Part shown: positions 1-5,409 of the stretch, piece by piece
How positions within the stretch are numbered: position 1 is the first letter of the stretch
Layout of the letters: each line of letters starts with the position of its first letter
NCBI GenBank assembly: GCA_016926925.1
Contig: JAFGNQ010000323.1
Location: forward strand, 1 to 5,414
Origin: Candidatus Aminicenantota bacterium
GTDB lineage: Bacteria > Acidobacteriota > Aminicenantia > Aminicenantales > Aminicenantaceae
DNA length: 5,414 nt
Direction of reading: 5' to 3'
Position numbers and translations under genes: made by a program
The notes under the pieces: generated by a model
What the model was told of the DNA's origin: nothing
Database searches by the model: none
What the model saw: the letters and a program-made list of their open reading frames with translations, nothing else

Positions 1-929
1 ACATCGGCCGGTTCGGTCAGCTTTCCGTCTTTGATGCAGAAGGCGGCGCCCGTAACGACAGGAGGGCCGTCAAAATAGGAAATGGTTGTATTCAGCTTGC
101 AGGGCATAAGAGGACCGGTATGGCTTCCTCTCATGAATCCCGCTACAAGGTGACCGATCTGGAAGGGTGCCAGGACTTCTCCAGTTGCCGGAAATTCGCC
201 CTGCACGCGCACCAGTGCGACAGGGTCATCCTTTCCTGTGTATTTACCTGCGATGTTGTGCAGTCGGGTAGTGGAGATGACGACCGCTTGGCTTCCTGTG
301 TTGCGTGAATAGATGCTCTCGATTACATAACGCTCGTTGTCCCGCAGCAGAGCCGCGATATCATAGAGATCTTCGGGTACGTTGAGATCAATGGTCTTGT
401 CCTTCTCCGTATACTCGACGTCTATGATACGGAATATGAAGCCTTGACTCATTTTCGGACTTAAGATTAAGCCCGCACAGTACATCGGATCGGCAAAACC
501 GAGATAAAACGGAAGGTTGTAAGCCCCGGGATCCGTTTTATCGGCAGCGAAAAAGACAAAGGGCTCGTTCGGTCGCTCTTCGAATTCCATCTCGGCAACA
601 GCAGGGCCCATTCCCTTGATATTTCCACTGAAGGCATCCTTCAGCAGATCCTGTCCTGCGCCGTAGAGGCCTTGCTTTTTTGCGACAGCCGTTCCTGCCA
701 GGAAGGCGTCCCAGGCTAGTTTGTGGATTTTCTCATCACCTGTGCCTCTTTCGTGTGAGCACAGAATGGCGATGTCGTCTCCCGTATGGCTCACATAGAA
801 ATCGATAAGGAAGCTTTTGCCGTTCTCCTTGACGAACGTTTTGACTTCATTTATGATGGCTTGACTGGGAACTATATGACCGCCGATACTGCCAATATCG
901 GCCTTCAACACACTCAGGGTAACTTTCAT
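1..929 (-). CDS. Fructose-1,6-bisphosphate aldolase/phosphatase (class V, archaeal type), C-terminus cut by window edge
   Basis: This is the bifunctional enzyme that condenses glyceraldehyde-3-phosphate and dihydroxyacetone phosphate and then dephosphorylates fructose-1,6-bisphosphate to fructose-6-phosphate, a one-way cytosolic gluconeogenic step. The 309 residues seen match the family from the first codon. The N-terminus reads MKVTLSVLKADIGSIGGH, with metal ligands D11 and H18. It is followed by HTGDD (D51, D52), GLYGAGQDLL (Q93, D94), SGNIKGMGP (102-109), FAADKTDPGAYNLP (D130, K131), the Schiff-base loop GKYTGKDDP (Y230, K233, D234 by alignment with the known archaeal enzymes) and MRGSHTGPLMP (266-276). 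The family is about 360-400 residues long, so roughly the last 60-80, including the late catalytic Tyr, lie off the left edge. The start is fixed by a GGAGG site about 5 bases before the ATG and by the conserved N-terminus. No frameshift is visible. The family is characteristic of Archaea and deep-branching, often thermophilic or anaerobic, bacteria. The gene is divergent from the lipoprotein gene and has its own promoter. Confidence 0.95.
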   Translation of the reverse strand, partial: MKVTLSVLKADIGSIGGHIVPSQAIINEVKTFVKENGKSFLIDFYVSHTGDDIAILCSHERGTGDEKIHKLAWDAFLAGTAVAKKQGLYGAGQDLLKDAFSGNIKGMGPAVAEMEFEERPNEPFVFFAADKTDPGAYNLPFYLGFADPMYCAGLILSPKMSQGFIFRIIDVEYTEKDKTIDLNVPEDLYDIAALLRDNERYVIESIYSRNTGSQAVVISTTRLHNIAGKYTGKDDPVALVRVQGEFPATGEVLAPFQIGHLVAGFMRGSHTGPLMPCKLNTTISYFDGPPVVTGAAFCIKDGKLTEPAD

Positions 930-967
930 TCGATCCTCCATCAAAGATTATATTAAGGAACTTGATC

Positions 968-997
968 ATTCTAATTTTTTTTTTGAAATAATGTCAA
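968..997 (-). promoter_or_regulatory. Predicted sigma70-type promoter of the FBP aldolase/phosphatase gene
   Basis: On the minus strand a perfect -35 box TTGACA (997-992) is followed by an 18-bp spacer and TAGAAT (973-968), which matches 5 of 6 bases of the -10 consensus. Transcription would start near 961, giving a leader of about 30 bases before the ATG at 929 with the GGAGG site inside it. The spacer contains a run of ten A residues (minus strand, 984-975). A second -10-like TATAAT lies at 952-947 but has no good -35 partner. The call rests on sequence match only. Confidence 0.6.
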
Positions 998-1096
998 CCT
1001 CTGTGTTATGGCTCTCCTTACTTTTGTCTCAAAAAGATACATGTGCCCACTATATATGACAATCCGCCACTTAAAAGTTGACACCTTTTCTCTGGT

Positions 1097-1125
1097 TTTA
1101 CTTGGCATAAAGTTTGCTATATAAT
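1097..1125 (+). promoter_or_regulatory. Predicted sigma70-type promoter of the Tyr/Trp-rich lipoprotein gene
   Basis: A perfect -10 box TATAAT at 1120-1125 is preceded by a 17-bp spacer and TTTACT (1097-1102), which matches 4 of 6 bases of the -35 consensus. The expected start is near 1132, about 19 bases before the ATG, and the AAAGGAG ribosome binding site (1136-1142) sits within that short leader, 8 bases from the start codon. This promoter is back to back with the one for the FBP aldolase/phosphatase gene. It is probably also the source of transcripts for the FecR-domain gene by read-through. Confidence 0.6.
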
Positions 1126-1150
1126 AAGATGTATAAAAGGAGATTGGAAA

Positions 1151-1681
1151 ATGAAAAAACTCATCATTATTTTCATGGCTTTGGCTTTTGTAACGAGCTG
1201 CGTGATGATCGACCCGCAACTCACGGGGAAGCGAGTGGTTGTCGAGCCCGATGAGTACTACGATAACTACTACGAATCTCCTTATTATGACGAAAGTCCT
1301 TATGCTTATGCCAACTATTGGTTTCCTTTCGGGATGGGACTTTGGTTGAGTCCTTTTTATTGGGGTTTCTCTTGGGGACCCTGGTATCATCCTTTCTACT
1401 GGAGTTATTATTATTCCCCCTATGCATGGGGATCCTATTATTATCCCTATTATAGCTACTACTATCCCGGTGGAGGGTATTCGAACTACGGAAGATCGCG
1501 CATCACCAAAGGACAGATCCGAAAAGGGACTGTCAGGTCCGGAACTCGCCGTGTCGTCAAGCGCGGAAGTTCCAGCTCGCGAGGCTCTACCGTCAGCAAG
1601 ACCGGCTCCTCCGGTTCTCGAGGCACTGCTTCCAGTGGTAAGTCCAGTAGCGGCTCGGGAACCCGAGTCAAGAAGAAATGA
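1151..1681 (+). CDS. Small lipoprotein with a Tyr/Trp-rich block and a basic Ser/Gly tail, function unknown
   Basis: This 176-residue exported lipoprotein belongs to no family I can name. Residues 1-16 form a short signal peptide (MKK, then a hydrophobic core), ending in a lipobox VTSC with Cys17 as the lipidation site. Residues 36-113 are extraordinarily aromatic: 26 Tyr, 7 Trp and 5 Phe in 78 positions, arranged as short runs such as SPYAWGSYYYPYYSYYYP separated by Pro, Gly and Ser. From residue 115 the composition changes abruptly to Ser/Gly/Thr with 18 Arg or Lys and no acidic residue, ending in KKK. The acidic stretch at 32-48 gives the mature protein opposite charges at its two ends. 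The start is supported by AAAGGAG 8 bases upstream. The downstream FecR-domain gene lies on the same strand and has a similar tail, suggesting a shared envelope role. Low-complexity composition rules out a function by motif. A structural, adhesive or surface-coating role is only a guess. That the gene is real is well supported by promoter, ribosome binding site, lipobox and terminator. Confidence 0.85.
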   Translation: MKKLIIIFMALAFVTSCVMIDPQLTGKRVVVEPDEYYDNYYESPYYDESPYAYANYWFPFGMGLWLSPFYWGFSWGPWYHPFYWSYYYSPYAWGSYYYPYYSYYYPGGGYSNYGRSRITKGQIRKGTVRSGTRRVVKRGSSSSRGSTVSKTGSSGSRGTASSGKSSSGSGTRVKKK

Positions 1682-1704
1682 CACGTTTTTAAGATACTTT
1701 GGAT

Positions 1705-1732
1705 AAGGGCTCGGAAGGAGCCCTTTTTTTTT
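1705..1732 (+). terminator. Intrinsic terminator after the lipoprotein gene
   Basis: A perfect 8-bp stem, AAGGGCTC (1705-1712) with GAGCCCTT (1718-1725), closes a 5-base loop GGAAG and runs into nine consecutive T residues (1724-1732). This is a textbook Rho-independent terminator 23 bases after the lipoprotein stop. It ends only 17 bases before the ATG of the FecR-domain gene, so it may act as a partial terminator or attenuator rather than a complete stop. Confidence 0.88.
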
Positions 1733-1736
1733 GTCA

Positions 1737-1746
1737 GGGGAGGGAG
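1737..1746 (+). promoter_or_regulatory. Strong ribosome binding site deciding the start of the FecR-domain gene
   Basis: The purine-rich stretch GGGGAGGGAG contains GGAGG at 1739-1743, six bases before the ATG at 1750. The reading frame is open further upstream to a TTG at 1699, but that start would place the initiation region across the terminator hairpin and would bury the signal peptide behind 17 extra residues. The ATG at 1750 is therefore preferred. Confidence 0.8.
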
Positions 1747-1749
1747 ACG

Positions 1750-3774
1750 ATGAAGACAAAAAACATCATCTTTGCTTTTTATCTCGTTTCCGTCCTTCTT
1801 CTGACGCCCCTTCTCTTTTCAGATTCCCGGTACGCATACACACCGGCTCCGGACCTGGATATTTATTTTGGACATATCAGCTACACCGAAGTGAAATTTG
1901 ACGGCAATGATGCTGTTGTCCTGAGGGAAGGCAAGGTGAAACCGGAAGTTGCCGTATTGAACCTCCCTTTAGCCCCCGGCGACACAATCCTAACAACGGA
2001 TAACAGGAAATGCGAGCTGCAATTCGATACCGGAACAATCATCAGGCTCGACCATAATTCAGAGATGAAGATTGAAACAATCTTGGCCCAAAGCCTGAGT
2101 TCGAGGAAGAAAATCACAAACTTTGTGCTCCGAAAGGGGCACGCCTACATCATGTACAAGCGTCATTGTCGGAAGGAACTTTTTCAATTCATCACCCCAA
2201 ACGTTGCCGTCAAACTCAGCCACAACTGCATTGCTCTTGTGAATAGCAGAGAGGATGGCGGCACGGATATTCAAATCATAGAAGGCAAAGCTTATGCTCT
2301 TCACGGCACGGACGAAAAAAACTCCCGTGAATTAAAAATCAAAAAGTCTGAGACAATAACCATTCTGCCGGACAACAGCATGACTCGAGATGCTTATGCC
2401 AGAGATGAAGATTTCGAACTTTGGAATGAGTGCATGAACGAAAATTTTTCGGCCATGCACAGAGGAAAAACATTCATTCCCAAGCCCATCTTCAAATACC
2501 CCGAAGCCGTCATTCGGTTTGCAGAGAAATTCGGAAGTCGGTACGGAGAATGGAGCTGGAACTCTCTCTACGGGTATGTCTGGCGGCCTTATGACAATGA
2601 CCGCACCACATGGGGTAGTTGGCAGCCCTACATGTACGGCCAGTGGTGCGAGGTGGATCATCAACTCTTCTGGGTGCCTGAAGAAACTTGGGGTTGGGTG
2701 CCGTACCATCTCGGCGTTTGGGTGTGGGATAAGACTATCGGCTGGCTCTGGATTCCCGGAGATGCTTTTGCACCTGCCTGGGTGATGTGGGATTATTTTG
2801 CCGGGTTATACATGTGGCGACCCTGGTCGATCTACGACTGGTATTTTAGCGCTTACATGGGAGACGGCTATTTCGACTATTTCGGCTATCCTTCGTACCG
2901 GACCTCGTATGCCTATTATCCGATCCTTCCGGGAATGGACCCATCTCAAAAGAACTGTGATGTCCGGCGCACGATCTCTAAGGACCAGCTTAAAAAACCG
3001 GACGTTCCTTACAAATTGCCCCGAAAAATGGAGGGGGCCTACAAAGCCGCTGCCAAATTTATGGATGAAAAAGATCCAAGAGCGATAAGCGCGCTGTATG
3101 AAATTCCGAATCAAGTTATCGCCGTCAAACGGTGTGATCTCAATGCTGTCGGAATTCAAGAGAAAGCCCTGAATTTAGCTGCCCTCTCCAGACTGAAGCC
3201 GGACAAGATCAACAGCTTCCGACCCGACAGCAGTCCTTATCGGGGTGCCATTATCGAGTTCCGCCGAAACACGATCCTCTCCTGGGTGAAAGAAGGCTTT
3301 TTAGAATCGATTCGGTCGCATGGGGAAGCCCGGCCGGCTGTAGGGAAGACCGTTCCCCCGCTCATGGGCAATAGAGAGAAGATTTCCGATATGGATCCAG
3401 GCCGGGCAAGGCGCTCCGCCGGTCAGCAAATTAAGGTAGAAAGCTCCCAGTCCTCGTTTTCAAAATACACTGCGCGATTCAGAGATTGGAATCCCGATAT
3501 CAAAATGGCCGGAGGGATCGGGGTTACTATTCGCTATTCCAGCCGGACGAACGAAGTTCATTGTCCGGAGCTTCATCTCTCCTCAAGAGGAGTCATCGCC
3601 TCCTCTCCCGGCCGGATTCGTGCAGGAAGTTTGACGGCTGCGAATTCTCGATCCGGATTCTCCGCAACCGTGTCATCCGGAGGCAGCTCGGGTTCGCTCA
3701 GTTCGGGTTCGAAAGGGGTCTCCTCTTCTTCGGGCGGAAGCACGAAATCAGGCGGCTCCCCCTCGAAAAAGTGA
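1750..3774 (+). CDS. Exported FecR-domain protein with Trp-rich DUF6600-like repeats and a Ser/Gly tail
   Basis: This 674-residue protein begins with a signal peptide (MKTKN then a hydrophobic segment to about residue 23), so it should act in the periplasm or at the cell surface. Residues about 75-185 read as a FecR-like beta domain: GDTILTTDNRKCELQF, then DTGTIIRLDHNSEMKI, FVLRKGHAYIMY, FQFITPNVAVKL and IQIIEGKAYA. Unlike classical FecR there is no cytoplasmic anti-sigma helix, and no sigma factor or TonB receptor gene is adjacent, so iron signalling is not implied. Residues 265-364 contain 18 Trp in tandem units of roughly 22-25 residues, of the form WGxxPYxxGxWxxxxxxxWVP, matching the DUF6600 type often fused to FecR domains. 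Residues 370-610 include a moderately charged region and DWNPDIKMAGGIGVTIRYSS (580-599). The last 35 residues are Ser/Gly with Lys, ending in SPSKK. The biochemical function of this family is not known to me. The gene follows the aromatic-rich lipoprotein and probably shares its promoter by read-through. The family assignment is confident, the role is open. Confidence 0.9.
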   Translation: MKTKNIIFAFYLVSVLLLTPLLFSDSRYAYTPAPDLDIYFGHISYTEVKFDGNDAVVLREGKVKPEVAVLNLPLAPGDTILTTDNRKCELQFDTGTIIRLDHNSEMKIETILAQSLSSRKKITNFVLRKGHAYIMYKRHCRKELFQFITPNVAVKLSHNCIALVNSREDGGTDIQIIEGKAYALHGTDEKNSRELKIKKSETITILPDNSMTRDAYARDEDFELWNECMNENFSAMHRGKTFIPKPIFKYPEAVIRFAEKFGSRYGEWSWNSLYGYVWRPYDNDRTTWGSWQPYMYGQWCEVDHQLFWVPEETWGWVPYHLGVWVWDKTIGWLWIPGDAFAPAWVMWDYFAGLYMWRPWSIYDWYFSAYMGDGYFDYFGYPSYRTSYAYYPILPGMDPSQKNCDVRRTISKDQLKKPDVPYKLPRKMEGAYKAAAKFMDEKDPRAISALYEIPNQVIAVKRCDLNAVGIQEKALNLAALSRLKPDKINSFRPDSSPYRGAIIEFRRNTILSWVKEGFLESIRSHGEARPAVGKTVPPLMGNREKISDMDPGRARRSAGQQIKVESSQSSFSKYTARFRDWNPDIKMAGGIGVTIRYSSRTNEVHCPELHLSSRGVIASSPGRIRAGSLTAANSRSGFSATVSSGGSSGSLSSGSKGVSSSSGGSTKSGGSPSKK

Positions 3775-3784
3775 CTCCGGGCTG

Positions 3785-5080
3785 TTAAGGTGTCATAGCC
3801 GATGCGATGGAACTCGCTATGACTTGGGGGGCATCGAGGGATAAGAGCAGCCGGGCGGCTGTTTTCTGAAAATCTTGCAGGAATTCCGGGCGGAGAGGTT
3901 CGACCGGTTTGAACCTGTGTGCCAAGGGATTGAGATAATTTCCTCTATTTTTTATTCTGTAATCCAAATGAGGGCCATTTGCTTCGCCTGAGGCACCGAC
4001 ATATCCGATCACTTGGCTGCTTTGAACTTTGACACCCCGCCGAATATTTTGTGCAAACTGCCTTAGATGAAGATACATCGTCTCGTATCCGTTTTTGTGG
4101 CGGATTCTGATCATTCGTCCTGATGCCCCGTTCCGACCCGCAAATGTGACGGTTCCTTCGGCTGTGGCCCGGATGGGAGTGCCGATCGGAGCGGCATAGT
4201 CGACGCCATAGTGCGGACGCCAAACTTTCCTGATCGGATGGAGCCGGCTGTGGCTGAATCGGGATGTGATTCTGGCTCCTGAGATCGGTGATTTGAGAAA
4301 TTCCTTTCGAAGCGATTTTCCTTCGTAATCAAAATAGTCTGATTTTTGGGTGTCCGGATAGGCGTAGTAAAAGGCTCGGTACACATTTCCCTGGTTAATG
4401 AATTCAGCGGCCAGAATATTCCCATAGCCCGCAAACTCGCCTTCGAGATGTTTTTTTTCAAATATAATCTTGAAAGCGTCTCCTTGACGAAGATCCGCAT
4501 AGAAGTCGATATCCCAGGCAAAGATTTCTTCGAGAAGGATTGCAAGCTGGGCGCCCTCATTTTTTTGGGATATCGCATTGATGAGATTGTCCTCGATGGA
4601 TCCCCAAATCATCCCTGTTTGGACGACATAAGGGATTCGATTTATCTCCGCCGTATAAGTTCCGTCCGACTTACGGATCATAAGATACCTTTCCTTATCG
4701 ATGCCGTATTCCATCGTTAGGATTTCATCATCCGGAGATGAAAAGAGCACAAGACGCTGTCCCGCTCTTATTTTCGCCAGATCATAAACGGATTTAACGT
4801 CCTCTCTCAGTTGGTGAATTTCTTGCGAGGAAAAATTATATCTCGAGAGTATGTCAGATATCGTCTCGCCTCTTTTGATGATCTCTTTGCTTTCTTTGAG
4901 CGGAGGGGTCTCATCTATAGGCTCCTCTTTTTGGAGCACATCCTGTTCTTGAAGGGGGGAGTTTGTTTTTGGATGAAAGCTCAGAATCAGAAGCAGGGCC
5001 AGGCATAGGATTGTGAAAAAGAGGAGAGCAAGCCTGCTTATTATGCTTTTTTTCTTCTGAATTTTAACTCGAACGATCAT
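3785..5080 (-). CDS. Membrane-anchored LysM-like and M23 (LytM/MepM-type) peptidoglycan metallopeptidase
   Basis: The 431-residue product resembles MepM-type murein DD-endopeptidases, which cut peptide cross-links in peptidoglycan during wall growth. A basic N-terminus and one hydrophobic segment (about 16-35) form an uncleaved anchor or signal. A Glu/Pro-rich linker follows, then a degenerate LysM/OapA-like domain at 66-112 (IIKRGETISDILSRY to IRAGQRLVLF). Residues about 115-250 correspond to the second, Csd3-like regulatory domain. The M23 core at 263-386 shows HYGVDYAAPIGTPI (zinc ligands H290, D294), MYLHL (catalytic H338) and GPHLDYR (H371), finishing with YLNPL. The usual HxH is HxD here, so the third zinc ligand would be D373. 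About 45 residues extend beyond the core. The ATG at 5080 is the longest start, but its ribosome binding site is poor (AGGG only 3 bases away). A short open frame upstream ends in TGATG, overlapping the start by one base. The gene converges on the FecR gene with 10 bases between the stop codons. The fold is certain, while catalytic activity is likely but depends on the Asp ligand. Confidence 0.93.
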   Translation of the reverse strand: MIVRVKIQKKKSIISRLALLFFTILCLALLLILSFHPKTNSPLQEQDVLQKEEPIDETPPLKESKEIIKRGETISDILSRYNFSSQEIHQLREDVKSVYDLAKIRAGQRLVLFSSPDDEILTMEYGIDKERYLMIRKSDGTYTAEINRIPYVVQTGMIWGSIEDNLINAISQKNEGAQLAILLEEIFAWDIDFYADLRQGDAFKIIFEKKHLEGEFAGYGNILAAEFINQGNVYRAFYYAYPDTQKSDYFDYEGKSLRKEFLKSPISGARITSRFSHSRLHPIRKVWRPHYGVDYAAPIGTPIRATAEGTVTFAGRNGASGRMIRIRHKNGYETMYLHLRQFAQNIRRGVKVQSSQVIGYVGASGEANGPHLDYRIKNRGNYLNPLAHRFKPVEPLRPEFLQDFQKTAARLLLSLDAPQVIASSIASAMTP

Positions 5081-5219
5081 CAGCCCTGGCTTTTAAGAAA
5101 AGTGGTGTTTGTTTCTTGCTCTGTAACATCAACTCTATTTCTGTGTTGCATACCGTTCATCGGTGGAGATAAATCCTCAGCAATAAATTCGGTATTCCGA
5201 TCTTTGCTCCTGAATAGGC

Positions 5220-5248
5220 AAAATAATGGAATTGGCTCAATTAGTCAA
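5220..5248 (-). promoter_or_regulatory. Predicted promoter of the M23 peptidase gene
   Basis: On the minus strand TTGACT (5248-5243, 5 of 6 bases of the -35 consensus) is followed by a 17-bp spacer and TATTTT (5225-5220, 4 of 6 of the -10 consensus). The start would be near 5213, leaving a leader of about 130 bases before the ATG at 5080. A weaker alternative, TTGATA with TATGAA at 19-bp spacing, lies just upstream inside the inverted repeat at 5265-5322. The call rests on sequence match only. Confidence 0.45.
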
Positions 5249-5264
5249 CTCCCTGAATCATTCA

Positions 5265-5322
5265 TAAAAATCACTGACACTCTTTTATCAAGACATGAGA
5301 ATCAAACTGTCAGTTATTTTTA
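5265..5322. repeat. 15-bp imperfect inverted repeat with 28-base spacer
   Basis: The left arm TAAAAATCACTGACA (5265-5279) and the right arm TGTCAGTTATTTTTA (5308-5322) are complementary at 14 of 15 positions and are separated by 28 bases. The repeat lies just upstream of the predicted M23 promoter. The loop is long for an intrinsic terminator, and no T-run follows outside the arms. Possibilities are an operator for a dimeric regulator, a bidirectional terminator for a gene beyond the right edge, or the end of a small repeat element. Confidence 0.5.
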
Positions 5323-5354
5323 CCGGTTCTCTTCCATTTTGTGTGGGTTGACAG

Positions 5355-5409
5355 GGTGCGAGATGAAAATGGCTGGAGATGTCTTCGCTCCAGTCGGATT
5401 TTTCACGCC
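5355..5409. repeat. Long imperfect hairpin at the right edge, candidate dispersed repeat
   Basis: A perfect 6-bp core stem, CTGGAG (5373-5378) with CTCCAG (5388-5393), closes a 9-base loop. It extends outward through imperfect pairing of TGAAAAT with ATTTTTCA and of GGTG (5355-5358) with CGCC (5406-5409). Total span is about 55 bases. Palindromic intergenic units of this size are typical of REP-like or MITE-like elements, but only one copy is visible here, so repetitiveness is an inference. Confidence 0.35.

Noticed and set aside
120..308. 62-residue plus-strand open frame
   Set aside because: It is antisense to the well-conserved FBP aldolase/phosphatase coding sequence and has no ribosome binding site or family match.
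1078..1083. Perfect TTGACA on the plus strand as -35 of the lipoprotein promoter
   Set aside because: No -10-like hexamer lies 16-19 bases downstream. The TATAAT at 1120 is 36 bases away and pairs better with TTTACT at 1097.
1590..1680. Repetitive Ser/Gly codons considered as a tandem DNA repeat or CRISPR-like array
   Set aside because: The repetition is in amino-acid composition only. There is no regular DNA unit or spacer pattern.
1699..1749. TTG at 1699 as an upstream start for the FecR-domain gene
   Set aside because: It lies before the terminator hairpin and would add 17 residues ahead of a clear signal peptide. The ATG at 1750 has a strong ribosome binding site.
971..1759. 262-residue open frame on the minus strand opposite the lipoprotein gene
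   Set aside because: It is a shadow of the repetitive Tyr- and Ser-rich codons of the lipoprotein gene, runs across the terminator and the intergenic promoters, and has no family resemblance.
2798..3159. Plus and minus open frames of about 100 residues within the FecR-domain gene
   Set aside because: They overlap the continuous FecR/DUF6600 frame, lack initiation signals and show no family features.
3945..4578. Minus-strand open frames of 92 and 155 residues inside the M23 gene
   Set aside because: They are alternate-frame shadows of the M23 coding sequence, which carries all the recognisable motifs.
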